The notes below the pieces were generated by a model. It had not been told where the DNA came from and made no database searches. It saw only the letters and a program-made list of their open reading frames with translations. Both the position numbers and the translations under genes were made by a program. This document shows positions 42,079 to 50,756 of a stretch of 64,000 bases of DNA, piece by piece. The number at the start of each line of letters is the position of its first letter. Position 1 is the first letter of the stretch. The DNA comes from an uncultured Ferrovibrio sp. (GTDB lineage: Bacteria > Pseudomonadota > Alphaproteobacteria > Ferrovibrionales > Ferrovibrionaceae), in NCBI RefSeq assembly GCF_937960835.1, contig NZ_CALGPC010000011.1, positions 142,966 to 206,965 on the forward strand. The letters are read 5' to 3'.

Positions 42079-42453
42079 ATGAGACAGAAATCCGGAACCG
42101 GGAAAGCGCCGGCAGAGCAGGTCATCAAAGACATCCGCCGCGCAACCCGCAAGCAATATTCGGCCGAGGAGAAGATCCGCATCGTACTGGAGGGCTTGCG
42201 CGGCGAAGAGTCGATCGCGGCGCTGTGCCGGCGCGAGGGGATCGCGGAGAGCCTTTATTACACCTGGTCGAAGGAATTCCTGGAAGCCGGCAAGAAGCGG
42301 CTTGCCGGGGATACGGCGCGCGCCGCCACCAGCGACGAGGTGAAGGTTCTGCGCAAGGAGGCGCGCGATCTCAAGGAGGTCGTCGCCGAGCAGGCGCTGG
42401 AACTGCGGATTCTTAAAAAAAGCATGATTGCGGATGGGGGCGACGACGAATGA
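42079..42453 (+). CDS. IS3-family transposase OrfA
   Basis: A 124-aa HTH protein. KQYSAEEKIRIVLEGLRGEESIAALCRREGIAESLYYTWSKEFLEAGKKRL is the transposase_8 helix-turn-helix, followed by a leucine-zipper-like EVKVLRKEARDLKEVVAEQALELRILKKS. It binds the IS ends and regulates transposition. Its end overlaps the orfB ATG (ATGA) and it contains a slippery A7 run near the C-terminus. Confidence 0.92.
   Translation: MRQKSGTGKAPAEQVIKDIRRATRKQYSAEEKIRIVLEGLRGEESIAALCRREGIAESLYYTWSKEFLEAGKKRLAGDTARAATSDEVKVLRKEARDLKEVVAEQALELRILKKSMIADGGDDE
42415..42421 (+). promoter_or_regulatory. Slippery A7 for -1 frameshift in the IS
   Basis: Seven A residues followed by G (AAAAAAAG) near the end of orfA. The -1 frame after this point has no stop and enters orfB, which lies in that frame, so a fused OrfAB transposase can form, as in other IS3 elements. 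Confidence 0.7.
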
Positions 42454-43430
42454 GATACCCCGCATCCGAGAAGCTGGAGATCATTCGGCTCGTCGAGCAG
42501 TCGCATCTGTCGGCGCGGCGCACGCTGCAAAAACTCGGTATTCCGCGCTCGACCTTCAATCGCTGGTATGACCGTTTCCTGGCCGGCGGTGTCGATGCGC
42601 TGGAGGATCGCAGGCCCCGGCCGAACCGGGTCTGGAACCGCATCCCCGAGGAGAAACGCGATCAGATCATTGAGCTGGCGTTGAACGAGCCGGAGCTGTC
42701 GCCACGGGAACTGGCGGTCACCTTCACCGACACGAGGGGCTACTTCGTCTCGGAATCCTCAGTCTATCGCCTGCTCAAGGCCCACGGCCTGATCACCAGC
42801 CCCGCCTTCATCGTCATCAAGGCCGCCGATGAGTTCCACGACAAGACGACGGCGCCCAACCAGCTCTGGCAGACCGACTTTACCTACTTGAAGGTGATCG
42901 GCTGGGGGTGGTTCTACCTGTCGACCGTGCTCGACGACTTCTCTCGCTACATTATCGCCTGGAAGCTGTGCACCACGATGAAGGCCGAGGACGTCACCGA
43001 CACGCTGACCATCGCGCTGCAGGCTTCTGGCTGCGACAGCGCCAAGGTGGTGCAGCGGCCGCGGCTGTTGTCCGACAACGGCCCCTCTTACGTCTCTTCC
43101 GATCTGGCCGCATGGCTATCCGACAAGGGCATGGAACATACGCGCGGGGCGCCCTGCCATCCTCAGACCCAAGGCAAGATCGAGCGATGGCACCAGACGT
43201 TGAAGAACCGCATCCTGCTCGAAAACTACTTCCTGCCGGGTGATCTCGAGCAGCAGGTCGCGGCGTTCGTCGATCACTACAACCACCGCCGCTACCACGA
43301 GAGCCTCGACAATCTCACCCCTGCCGACGTCTACTTCGGGCGCGGCGATATCATCACGCTGGAAAGGGAAAGGATCAAAAGCGAAACCATCAAACAGCGC
43401 CGCTTGCTTCATCGAGATGCAGCGGCCTAA
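42450..43430 (+). CDS. IS3-family transposase OrfB (DDE)
   Basis: A 326-aa integrase-core transposase. An N-terminal HTH (SARRTLQKLGIPRSTFNRWYDRF) precedes the rve domain with the catalytic triad in LWQTDFTYLKV (D), LLSDNGPSYVS (D) and GKIERWHQTLKNR (E). HYNHRRYHESLDNLTPADVYFG is the typical C-terminal block. It can be read alone from the overlapping ATG or as an OrfAB fusion. Intact. Confidence 0.94.
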   Translation: MRYPASEKLEIIRLVEQSHLSARRTLQKLGIPRSTFNRWYDRFLAGGVDALEDRRPRPNRVWNRIPEEKRDQIIELALNEPELSPRELAVTFTDTRGYFVSESSVYRLLKAHGLITSPAFIVIKAADEFHDKTTAPNQLWQTDFTYLKVIGWGWFYLSTVLDDFSRYIIAWKLCTTMKAEDVTDTLTIALQASGCDSAKVVQRPRLLSDNGPSYVSSDLAAWLSDKGMEHTRGAPCHPQTQGKIERWHQTLKNRILLENYFLPGDLEQQVAAFVDHYNHRRYHESLDNLTPADVYFGRGDIITLERERIKSETIKQRRLLHRDAAA

Positions 43431-43454
43431 TGTGACAAACCTGATGGACAAGAG

Positions 43455-43504
43455 CCTCCGTTAGCTCACGCCGCCTGTTGTCCCAAAAACCCTGACGACG
43501 GACA
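43455..43504 (-). repeat. Right terminal inverted repeat of the IS
   Basis: Complement begins TGTCCGTCGTCAG and runs inward to AACGGAGG, matching the left end. Confidence 0.75.
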
Positions 43505-43546
43505 CGCCGCCCTCCGGTCAATGCTGAACTTGGGATTCCCGATCTA

Positions 43547-44098
43547 GTGTTGCCCGCTCTCGGAGTATTCGGCATATCGGGTGTCGGCAAAACGACGCTC
43601 ATTCGGCAGTATCTCAGTATACGCCCAAATATACTATCCATCAGCGCAGGCCGTATCCTGCAAGACCGAAGTGGACGATCTGGGGAAGACCTCAGACGTG
43701 GCGCAGCAAATAGCGTTCAGGATACCCAGGCGGGCTTGATTGAAGGTTTTGCTGAGTTTCGGGCAGCAAATCAGGGATATGGCGTCATATTCGATGGTCA
43801 CACTGTGATCGATTCCGACAGTGGCATAGTCGACGTTCCCCTAGATATCATTATCGGCCTTAACCTAAGTGCATTCGTGTACATTCGTGATGCTTCAGAG
43901 AGCATCGCCCGCCGCCGCGCAGCGGATACTGCCAGGCAGCGACCGGAGAGGACATCAGAGATACTCGCCTTGCACCAAGACCGAGCTCAGGCGTTAGCTA
44001 GAGACTACGCTGCTAAAGCCAATTCCTCCTTCGAGGTGATACAGGCTGGCGACATCGCGCGATTCCAAGCAGTGGCCGATAAACTGTTTGGAGTCTAA
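43547..44098 (+). CDS. P-loop NTPase, adenylate-kinase-like, probably 5'-truncated by IS
   Basis: A 183-aa P-loop protein from the first usable start (GTG). Walker A is GISGVGKTTLI; FDGHTVIDSD and a kinase-like lid region rich in Arg (RDASESIARRRAADTARQRPERTSE) recall archaeal-type adenylate kinases. The frame remains open back to the IS right end at 43504 (reading RRPPVNAELGIPDLV before the GTG), so the IS probably removed the true start. AT-rich codons differ from genes left of the IS. The substrate is unknown; whether the protein is made is doubtful. Confidence 0.65.
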   Translation: MLPALGVFGISGVGKTTLIRQYLSIRPNILSISAGRILQDRSGRSGEDLRRGAANSVQDTQAGLIEGFAEFRAANQGYGVIFDGHTVIDSDSGIVDVPLDIIIGLNLSAFVYIRDASESIARRRAADTARQRPERTSEILALHQDRAQALARDYAAKANSSFEVIQAGDIARFQAVADKLFGV

Positions 44099-44130
44099 GC
44101 CGGAGCAAATTTCGCTCTGGGTCAAGCAGC

Positions 44131-45048
44131 CTAGGTGGCCATTTGCATAAGGCACCTATCCCAATGAGGTTCGCCACCGAAGCGTTCAACAAGACTCTCG
44201 ATTAGGACCCGCACCTTGCCCGGAACATGGCTTCCAGGCGGTCGAACCACAAATATTCCGTAATCCTCGGTCGAGTAGTCTAGAAGCAGTGGCTCCAGCG
44301 CGCCACTCTCAAACTGATCATTGAGCAGGAATGTCGGGACGTCGGCGATACCTAAGCCAGCCACAGCCCATTCAACGATTGTCTCGCCGCTATCAGCCCG
44401 CAGCCGCCCGGACGGTCGAACCGAGACCCAGCGCCCTCCGGAGCGAAATTTCCAATCGGTGCCATTCCGACCCGAATATATGAGGCAGTCGTGGTTTGTA
44501 AGGTCGGTTGGAGTACTCGGCCGTCCTCTTTGGGCAAGGTAACCGGGGCTGGCAACCAGTGCCGACCTTACCGGTGCTATCCTGCGGGCAACAAGGCTGG
44601 AATCCTGGAGCGAACCAATCCGGATAGCGGCGTCGAACCCCTCGCTGATCAGGTCAACGCTTCGGTCACTGAAGGAAACATCAATTTCGAGCTTCGGGTG
44701 GCGTTTTGCCATGTCGGCAAGAACGGGCGTGACGTGACGAACCCCAAATGACTGCGGCGCGGAAATTCGCAGACGACCAACCACTTCGGCGCCGTGCTGA
44801 GCGACAACCTCACGCGCCATATCGAACTCGGCGAGAATCCGCTCGCACCGCGCCTTAAACTCAAACCCCGCTTCAGTCGGGCTCATTCCGTTCGTTGTCC
44901 GACTAAGTAGCCGGGCACCGAGTTCGGCCTCGATCTTTGAAATTCGGCGACTGACAACCGATTTCGAGATGCCAAGGCGCTTCGCCGCGAGGTTGAAACC
45001 TCCCGATTCTAGCACGTCAACAAAGCAACGCATGTCGTCCAGGTCCAT
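44131..45048 (-). CDS. LysR-family transcriptional regulator
   Basis: A 305-aa regulator. The N-terminal HTH is DMRCFVDVLESGGFNLAAKRLGISKSVVSRRISKIEAELGARLLSR, and the C-terminal effector domain starts at VVGRLRISAPQSFG. SKSVVSRRI is typical of the CrgA/DsdC-like subgroup often paired with redox enzymes. ATG at 45048 is preferred over TTG at 45063. It diverges from an azoreductase across 109 bp, so it likely controls that gene, possibly in response to quinones or electrophiles. Confidence 0.92.
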   Translation of the reverse strand: MDLDDMRCFVDVLESGGFNLAAKRLGISKSVVSRRISKIEAELGARLLSRTTNGMSPTEAGFEFKARCERILAEFDMAREVVAQHGAEVVGRLRISAPQSFGVRHVTPVLADMAKRHPKLEIDVSFSDRSVDLISEGFDAAIRIGSLQDSSLVARRIAPVRSALVASPGYLAQRGRPSTPTDLTNHDCLIYSGRNGTDWKFRSGGRWVSVRPSGRLRADSGETIVEWAVAGLGIADVPTFLLNDQFESGALEPLLLDYSTEDYGIFVVRPPGSHVPGKVRVLIESLVERFGGEPHWDRCLMQMAT

Positions 45049-45157
45049 GAAGGTGTTCCCCAATGTGCAACAGCTTGGTGCTGATGGCGCCTATTCTGGT
45101 GTGTACATGGCGTACCTATGTTGCCCCGGAGTAGAGGCACCAAAGGGATATTCCGCC

Positions 45158-45784
45158 ATGTCAACCGCACTCGTTCTCCTAAATAGCGTGCTGGGCACAG
45201 AGTCCGCATCCAACCAATTGGTAGATGATGCGGTTGCCGAACTCCGCGCAACCGATCCTCATCTTCGGGTGATCACTCGCGACCTGGCGTCCCATCCAAT
45301 TCCCCATCTGACCGCCAATGCAGTTGCGGTGATTCGTGGCGCCGAACCGAAGAATGCGGAGCAGATCGACGCTCGAGCCCTGTCTGACCAACTAATTGAC
45401 GAGCTGCGGTCAGCGGACGTCGTCGTAATCGGAGCGCCGATGTATAACTTCGGCATACCGTCAACACTGAAGACCTGGTTTGACTACGTACTGCGGGCGG
45501 GAGTCACCTTTAGCTATGCGGACGCTGGTCCGAAGGGGCTAATCACCGGAAAGCGGGCCATTGTCATTCTGACTCGGGGTGGCCTTTACAGCGCGGGACC
45601 AGCCCAGGCCATGGATGCGCAGGAACCGCACCTCCGTACGATGCTGAACTTCATTGGCATCTTCGACATCACCTTCGTCCGGGCCGAAAGGCTGGCGTTT
45701 GGACCGGATGCACGAGAAAGCGCCATAGAGGCTGCCCGTTCACAAATTGGCGACACAGTCCGCCAGTTGGCAGTACCGGCCTAG
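45158..45784 (+). CDS. azoR: FMN-dependent NADH-azoreductase
   Basis: A 208-aa flavodoxin-fold quinone/azo reductase. The FMN/active site block PMYNFGIPSTLKTWFDYVLRAGVTFSYADAGPKGLITGK is diagnostic for AzoR. It reduces quinones and azo compounds with NADH in two-electron steps, limiting redox cycling. ATG 45158 is preceded by GGGATATTCC; the longer upstream frame overlaps the LysR gene and is rejected. The divergent LysR gene is its probable regulator. Confidence 0.93.
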   Translation: MSTALVLLNSVLGTESASNQLVDDAVAELRATDPHLRVITRDLASHPIPHLTANAVAVIRGAEPKNAEQIDARALSDQLIDELRSADVVVIGAPMYNFGIPSTLKTWFDYVLRAGVTFSYADAGPKGLITGKRAIVILTRGGLYSAGPAQAMDAQEPHLRTMLNFIGIFDITFVRAERLAFGPDARESAIEAARSQIGDTVRQLAVPA

Positions 45785-45815
45785 GCCAAGGCCTCTGGAC
45801 ACTCGTGAGAACTGA

Positions 45816-46157
45816 TCAGGGTGTGAACCGAGGCCGGTCCATATATCTGGTGATGACCTCCAGGCGAGAATTCCCAGTATTCACCACCTGAATTGCAGGG
45901 CGGGATACTCGCGCATACAGCTCGGCGGCCCCACCCGGTGCAATCTGGGTGGGGCTGAACTGCCCACCCGGGAACTCTACTCGGCCATGCTCCTGTCCAA
46001 GATTCCGGATGGATATCGTGGTGAAGCCCTGAGGATCAGTATCAATCCAAGTCTGGTTCCCCGGCGCCAGATCGAATGCGCCTGAATATGCGGACCCAGT
46101 TTGAATACCTAGGAGGAGACCCGCTACCAGGATGAGTTTACGCAAATTCTGGGGCAT
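45816..46157 (-). CDS. Exported small protein of unknown function
   Basis: A 113-aa protein with signal MPQNLRKLILVAGLLLGIQTGSAYSG. The mature part looks like a small beta domain (TWIDTDPQGFTTISIRNLG, VEFPGGQFSPTQIAPGGAAELYARVSRPAIQVVNTG). ATG 46157 has a strong GGAGGAGG SD that lies inside the end of the upstream methyltransferase gene; the two overlap by 20 bp, implying coupled translation. No family recognised. Confidence 0.72.
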   Translation of the reverse strand: MPQNLRKLILVAGLLLGIQTGSAYSGAFDLAPGNQTWIDTDPQGFTTISIRNLGQEHGRVEFPGGQFSPTQIAPGGAAELYARVSRPAIQVVNTGNSRLEVITRYMDRPRFTP

Positions 46158-46755
46158 AGCCTCCTCCATGAGCGGTGACCAGCGCTGACCGCCTTGCTCG
46201 CCGCAGCCCGAGGCTGGCAGTTATGCGCTCATATGCGAAATACCGGCCGACCGGCACGGCGACAGGTGGATGGATGCGTTGAAGCAACGGATGTGCCAGC
46301 TCCTGGTCACTAAGGATGATGGCTCCGTCCGCGGCCAGCTCTGGCATGACCGCTCCAAGCATCTGCATTTGACGAGCGTTGGCGGATGGGTCGCTCAGTC
46401 CGGCATCGCTGTGAATGATACGAGCTGAACGGGGGTAACGAGCTGCGAACTCCGGTAGCGTGACCTGGAATTCGCCCAGGACAACCTCACTCTTGGGTCC
46501 CAGAGATTTCGGGTCGGCAGCGTTCTGGCGGTCAAAGGCCACAACCCTCCACCCCGGCAGACGCTCACAGAGATGATTGTAGGTCCGCCCGTTGCCGAGC
46601 CCGAGATCCAAGGCCACAGAGTTTCTGGATTCTTGGATCGATGTCGCCCAATTGAGCAGCTCACACTGAGCTTGCAGGCGGCGAATATGACTTTCCAGAC
46701 GGCTCATTCGGGTTCCCGGCAACGGTGCGGTTTCATTCAGAGTGCAGTCGGACAC
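46138..46755 (-). CDS. SAM-dependent methyltransferase (Methyltransf_17-like)
   Basis: A 205-aa protein with motif I VALDLGLGNGRTYNHL, acidic motif II VVAFDRQNA, and motif post I IIHSDAGLSDPSANARQMQML. The pattern fits the uncharacterised PF12692-type SAM methyltransferases. N-terminal residues ~17-45 (RLESHIRRLQAQCELLNWATSI) form a coiled coil. It overlaps the exported small protein downstream by 20 bp. The substrate is unknown. Confidence 0.75.
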   Translation of the reverse strand: MSDCTLNETAPLPGTRMSRLESHIRRLQAQCELLNWATSIQESRNSVALDLGLGNGRTYNHLCERLPGWRVVAFDRQNAADPKSLGPKSEVVLGEFQVTLPEFAARYPRSARIIHSDAGLSDPSANARQMQMLGAVMPELAADGAIILSDQELAHPLLQRIHPPVAVPVGRYFAYERITASLGLRRARRSALVTAHGGGYAPEFA

Positions 46756-46927
46756 TAATAGGCGCAGTACGCTCGGTGCTGGCCACCTGCAGTGCTCTCC
46801 GAGAGCAGCACCGCACCCGGCGGACAGACGTTCTGAGCAGCGGTAACCGGTACCAGCTGGAGCCCAAGTGTCTCCTTGACGGGGGTTGGTAAACTTCTCG
46901 GGGTAAACTCTGGTCTCGGGCTACGGC
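46756..46927. other. Short intergenic stretch
   Basis: It holds a near repeat, GGTAAACTTCTCGG and GGTAAACTCTGG, near 46886-46911, and no gene. It contains the promoter of the methyltransferase gene and the tail of the catalase transcript. Confidence 0.4.
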
Positions 46928-48406
46928 CTAGGCAGCATCCGCGGATGAGTGCTGAGTGACGGTCAAACCGAGCGCCCTGGCCACACCGGCACCGTAGGCG
47001 GGGTCGGCCTTGAAGCAGTTCTCGATGTGCCGCCGCTTGATTTCGGGGGACGCGTCACCCATGGCGCGGGCCGTATTCTCGAACAGCACCTGCTGCTGGG
47101 CGGGTGTCATCAGGCGAAACAGGTCGCCGGGCTGCGAATAGTAGTCGTCGTCCAGGCGGTGGTCCCAGTGCCAGGCGGCACCGCGCAGCTCCAGCGGCTG
47201 CTCGTTGAGTTCAGGCCGGTCCTGCCACTCCCTGTAGGAGTTCGGCACATAGGCAATGCGGGCGCCGTGATTGCCGTCCGTGCGCATGGCGCCATCCCGA
47301 TGGTAGCTGTGGAACGGGCATTTCGGCGCATTCACCGGGATCTGGTTGAAGTTCACTCCGAGGCGATAGCGCTGGGTGTCGCCATAGGAGAACAGCCGCG
47401 CCTGCAGCATTTTGTCGGGCGAGAAGCCGATGCCCGGCACGATATTGGCCGGAGAGAAGGCCGCCTGCTCGACCTCGGCAAAAACATTCTCCGGGTTCCG
47501 GTTCAGCTCGAGGACACCCACTTCGATGAGCGGGTAATCCTTCTTCGGCCAGACCTTGGTCAGATCAAACGGATTCAATCGGTAGGTCAGCGCATCCGCC
47601 TCCGGCATGACCTGCACGTAGAGGGTCCAGCGGGGGTAATCGCCCTTCTCAATGCTGGTGAACAGGTCACGCTGATGACTTTCGCGGTCAGCGCCGACCA
47701 GGGCAGCTGCCTCGGCATCGGTCAGGTTTTCGATACCCTGATGTGTCTTCAGCGTGAACTTGACCCAGAAGCGCTCGTCCTGGGCATTGATGAAGCTGAA
47801 GGTATGACTCCCGAAGCCATGCATGTGGCGGTACGACTTTGGGATACCGCGGTCGCTCATCACGATGGTGACCTGATGCAGCGCCTCGGGAAGCAGTGTC
47901 CAGAAGTCCCAGTTGTTGTTGGCACTGCGCATCCCGGTCTTCGGGTCGCGCTTGACGGCATGGTTCAGGTCAGGGAAACGCAGCGGGTCACGCAGGAAGA
48001 AAACCGGCGTGTTGTTGCCGACCAGGTCCCAGTTCCCCTCCTCGGTGTAGAACTTGATGGCGAAGCCGCGGATATCGCGTTCTGCATCGGCAGCGCCGCG
48101 CTCACCGGCGACGGTCGAGAAGCGCACGAACAGGTCGGTTTTCTTGCCGACCTCGGAGAAGACTTTGGCTTTGGTATAACGGGAGATGTCCTTGGTCACC
48201 GTGAAGGTGCCGTAAGCGCCCGAGCCCTTGGCGTGCATGCGGCGTTCGGGGATGACCTCTCGGTCGAAATGCGCCAGCTTCTCGATCAGCCAGATGTCCT
48301 GCAGCAGCGCTGGACCACGCGGCCCGGCTGTCATGATGTTGAAGTTGTCTGCCACTGGACAGCCATTGGCATGGGTCAATGACGGTGGATTCTTGCTGGC
48401 AGCCAT
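46928..48406 (-). CDS. Monofunctional heme catalase (clade 3 small subunit type)
   Basis: A 492-aa catalase decomposing H2O2. The distal active site is FDREVIPERRMHAKGSGAYG, with NNNTP-type substrate channel residues near GNNTPVFFLRDPL, and the proximal heme Tyr in ARLFSYGDTQRYRLG. ATG 48406 follows AGGAAG; the longer frame start is less likely. Small-subunit size suggests the KatA-like clade with NADPH binding. It follows a terminator that ends the paoABC transcript, so it has its own promoter. It fits the oxidase cluster, which may generate H2O2. Confidence 0.95.
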   Translation of the reverse strand: MAASKNPPSLTHANGCPVADNFNIMTAGPRGPALLQDIWLIEKLAHFDREVIPERRMHAKGSGAYGTFTVTKDISRYTKAKVFSEVGKKTDLFVRFSTVAGERGAADAERDIRGFAIKFYTEEGNWDLVGNNTPVFFLRDPLRFPDLNHAVKRDPKTGMRSANNNWDFWTLLPEALHQVTIVMSDRGIPKSYRHMHGFGSHTFSFINAQDERFWVKFTLKTHQGIENLTDAEAAALVGADRESHQRDLFTSIEKGDYPRWTLYVQVMPEADALTYRLNPFDLTKVWPKKDYPLIEVGVLELNRNPENVFAEVEQAAFSPANIVPGIGFSPDKMLQARLFSYGDTQRYRLGVNFNQIPVNAPKCPFHSYHRDGAMRTDGNHGARIAYVPNSYREWQDRPELNEQPLELRGAAWHWDHRLDDDYYSQPGDLFRLMTPAQQQVLFENTARAMGDASPEIKRRHIENCFKADPAYGAGVARALGLTVTQHSSADAA

Positions 48407-48431
48407 CTCAAACTTCCTGTGGTTTCGATTA

Positions 48432-48474
48432 AAAAAGGTCGCCACCCACCCGGGGACTAAGAGCGGGTGGCGAC
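48432..48474 (-). terminator. Terminator of paoABC
   Basis: GTCGCCACCC pairs with GGGTGGCGAC (10 bp), and on the minus strand CTTTTTT follows. It lies 66 bp beyond the paoC stop, just upstream of the catalase start. Confidence 0.85.
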
Positions 48475-48539
48475 AGTTTTCCGGATGGCCAGTGCTACGA
48501 GGGGGAGGAAGCCAAACCGGACGGGGACGAAATCAGGAG

Positions 48540-50756
48540 CTATGTCGACAGGACATCCTCAAGGCGGATGGGAAGCTCGCGAACCCGCTTGCCTGTCGCG
48601 TGATAGACAGCATTGGCGATGGCGGGAGCGACGCCGGTTATGGATATCTCGCCGAGGCCTTTGACCCCGAGCTCATTGACATGGGGGTCATGCTCATCGA
48701 CGAAATGCGCTTCCATTTCCGGCATGTCGAGGTTCACCGGCATCAGGTAGTCCGCCATATGAGCGTTCACCGGACGGCCATCCCTGCTGTCCAGGACGGT
48801 CTGCTCCATCAGGGCCATGCCGATGCCACCGACGAAACCGCCCGTGCATTGGCTCCTTGCCAGGCGGGGATTGACCACCTTTCCGACACCGTAGGCGCCG
48901 ACTATCCGCCGCACCTTGATAATGCCGACATCAGGATTGATCGCGATCTCGACGAAAACGGCACCGAAGGCGTGCATCGAAAACCTTTCAGCGACCTCCT
49001 GCTGCCGCCGGGCCGACGCAAACGCCTCCATCGGCTGACCGTGCCGGGCGGCGATATCCCTGTAGCTGATGCCGGTGCCGCCGCTGGTTGGCACCAGTTG
49101 CCCGTCACGCCAAGCCACCTGGCCTGCCGAAAGCTGGTAGACGGGCGATGAACGGTCGGCAACTGCGAGGGCGGTCACATCCTTCTGCAGGTTCAGACAG
49201 GCTGCCCGGATCGCCGAGCCCACCGACGCCATTGTCTGTGACCCTCCATGGGGCGGAGTGGGCGGGAAGTTCGACCGCCCAAGGCTGAACCGGACCTGCT
49301 CCAGCGGTATCCCCAAGGTGTCGGCCGCAACCTGGGTCATCGATGTATAGGTGCCCGGCCCCATGTCGCTGGCAGCCGCCTCGATTTCGACAATGCCATT
49401 CCGCAGTAAGCGGACGCGCGCACTGGCCGGGCTGTACAGGACCGGATAAGTCGCGGTGGACATGCCCATGCCAATGAGCAGTCGCCCATCTCGCATCGAG
49501 CGGGGCTGAGCGGCACGCCTGGACCAACCGAACCTTTCGGCGCCGAGGTCGTAGCATTGCAGCAAGGACCGGCTGGAGAACGGCTTTCCGTTAGACTCGT
49601 CCACCTTTGGCTCGTTCCGGCGACGCAACTCGATGGGATCCAACCCGACGAGATAGGACAGCTCGTCCAGGGCGGACTCCAGGGCAAATACGCCGTCAGC
49701 CTCGCCGGGACCGCGCATATAGGTCGGAGTGCTTGTGTCCGTCGGGATGAGCCGGTATTGGCGCCGGACGTTCGGGCAGGAGTACATGAAGCCGGAATTC
49801 GAGATCAGCGCCTCTACGAAGTTCTCGTACCGGCTCGTTTCAGTGAAGCCCTCATGGATGAGTGCGGTCAGCTTGCCATCCCGGCTGGCACCCAGCGCGA
49901 GACGCTGGATCGAATGGGGCCGGTGCCCCGTCGTGTAGAACATCTGCTTTCGGGTAAGCACCAGCTTGGTCGGGCGCTTCACGTGGCGGGCAGCCAGGGC
50001 AGCCAGGGTCACATGCGGCCAGGTGCGCAGGCTTGTGCCGAAGGCGCCGCCGATGAATGGGCAGATCACCTGGACATTCTCGACCGGGATCCCGAAGACA
50101 GCCGCTATTTCGGCCTGTTCGTTCACGACGAACTGACTCTTGCTCCAGAGCGTCACCTGGTCGCCATTCCAGGACGCAACAGTGGCGTGAGGCTCCATCG
50201 GGTTATGGTTTTCGCGAGCCATTTCATACTTCGCGTCCACCTTGACCGCCGCGTTGGCCAAGGCTGCATCGGCGTCGCCGATCGCGCTGTCACCGGACCG
50301 GCCAGCCCGATTCGGCTGAATCGCGCTCCCGACCAGCAAGTGAGCTTCCACAGCGGGCTTCTGGCTCTCGTACTCAATCCGCAGGGCGTTAGCGGCGCGT
50401 TCGGCCTGGTCCAGGGTTTCCGCGACCACCACGGCAACCGGCTGTCCATAGAAGTGCACCTTGTCGTCCTGGAGAACGTGCAGCCGCTCGCCTTCCTGCG
50501 GGTCGATGGCGCCCTTGTGAGGGTTGTAAGGCAGGCGTTGCGCGTTCAGGTGACTGATGACGGCAATCAGACCCGGCATGGCCTTCACGCTGTCAGCATC
50601 GATCCTGGTGACGCGGCCAAGCCCGATTGTCGCGGGGACGATGACCGCGTGAACCTGCCCGGGTTGGTTGAAGTCAGCCGCATACTTGGCCTGACCGGTA
50701 ACCTTGGCGCGGCCGTCGATACGAGGGATGGGGTTTCCAATGGCTTGGCTTGTCAT
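48540..50756 (-). CDS. paoC: Molybdenum-binding subunit of aldehyde oxidoreductase
   Basis: A 738-aa xanthine-oxidase-family large subunit. Mo-cofactor contacts show in GGAFGTSLRTWPHVTLAALAARH and TYMRGPGEADGVFALESALDEL, and the catalytic glutamate in VKGLGEISITGVAPAIANAV. With the FAD and 2Fe-2S subunits it oxidises aldehydes in the periplasm, as PaoABC does. It overlaps paoB by 4 bp. The real substrate (aromatic aldehyde, heterocycle) is undetermined. The protein itself lacks a signal; it would travel with the Tat-tagged small subunit. Confidence 0.92.
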   Translation of the reverse strand: MTSQAIGNPIPRIDGRAKVTGQAKYAADFNQPGQVHAVIVPATIGLGRVTRIDADSVKAMPGLIAVISHLNAQRLPYNPHKGAIDPQEGERLHVLQDDKVHFYGQPVAVVVAETLDQAERAANALRIEYESQKPAVEAHLLVGSAIQPNRAGRSGDSAIGDADAALANAAVKVDAKYEMARENHNPMEPHATVASWNGDQVTLWSKSQFVVNEQAEIAAVFGIPVENVQVICPFIGGAFGTSLRTWPHVTLAALAARHVKRPTKLVLTRKQMFYTTGHRPHSIQRLALGASRDGKLTALIHEGFTETSRYENFVEALISNSGFMYSCPNVRRQYRLIPTDTSTPTYMRGPGEADGVFALESALDELSYLVGLDPIELRRRNEPKVDESNGKPFSSRSLLQCYDLGAERFGWSRRAAQPRSMRDGRLLIGMGMSTATYPVLYSPASARVRLLRNGIVEIEAAASDMGPGTYTSMTQVAADTLGIPLEQVRFSLGRSNFPPTPPHGGSQTMASVGSAIRAACLNLQKDVTALAVADRSSPVYQLSAGQVAWRDGQLVPTSGGTGISYRDIAARHGQPMEAFASARRQQEVAERFSMHAFGAVFVEIAINPDVGIIKVRRIVGAYGVGKVVNPRLARSQCTGGFVGGIGMALMEQTVLDSRDGRPVNAHMADYLMPVNLDMPEMEAHFVDEHDPHVNELGVKGLGEISITGVAPAIANAVYHATGKRVRELPIRLEDVLST

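Larger units (their letters stand above)
41992..43504 (+). mobile_element. IS3-family insertion sequence (about 1513 bp)
   Basis: Two overlapping transposase frames are flanked by imperfect terminal inverted repeats beginning TGTCCGGCGTCAG (left, 41992) and, on the opposite strand, TGTCCGTCGTCAG (right, ending 43504). Nineteen of the first 25 bases match, and further matches (TGGGAC, AACGGAGG) continue inward to about 50 bp. Ends are TG..CA as in IS3. No target-site duplication is visible, so flanking DNA may have rearranged after insertion. Both frames look intact, so it may be active. Confidence 0.88.
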
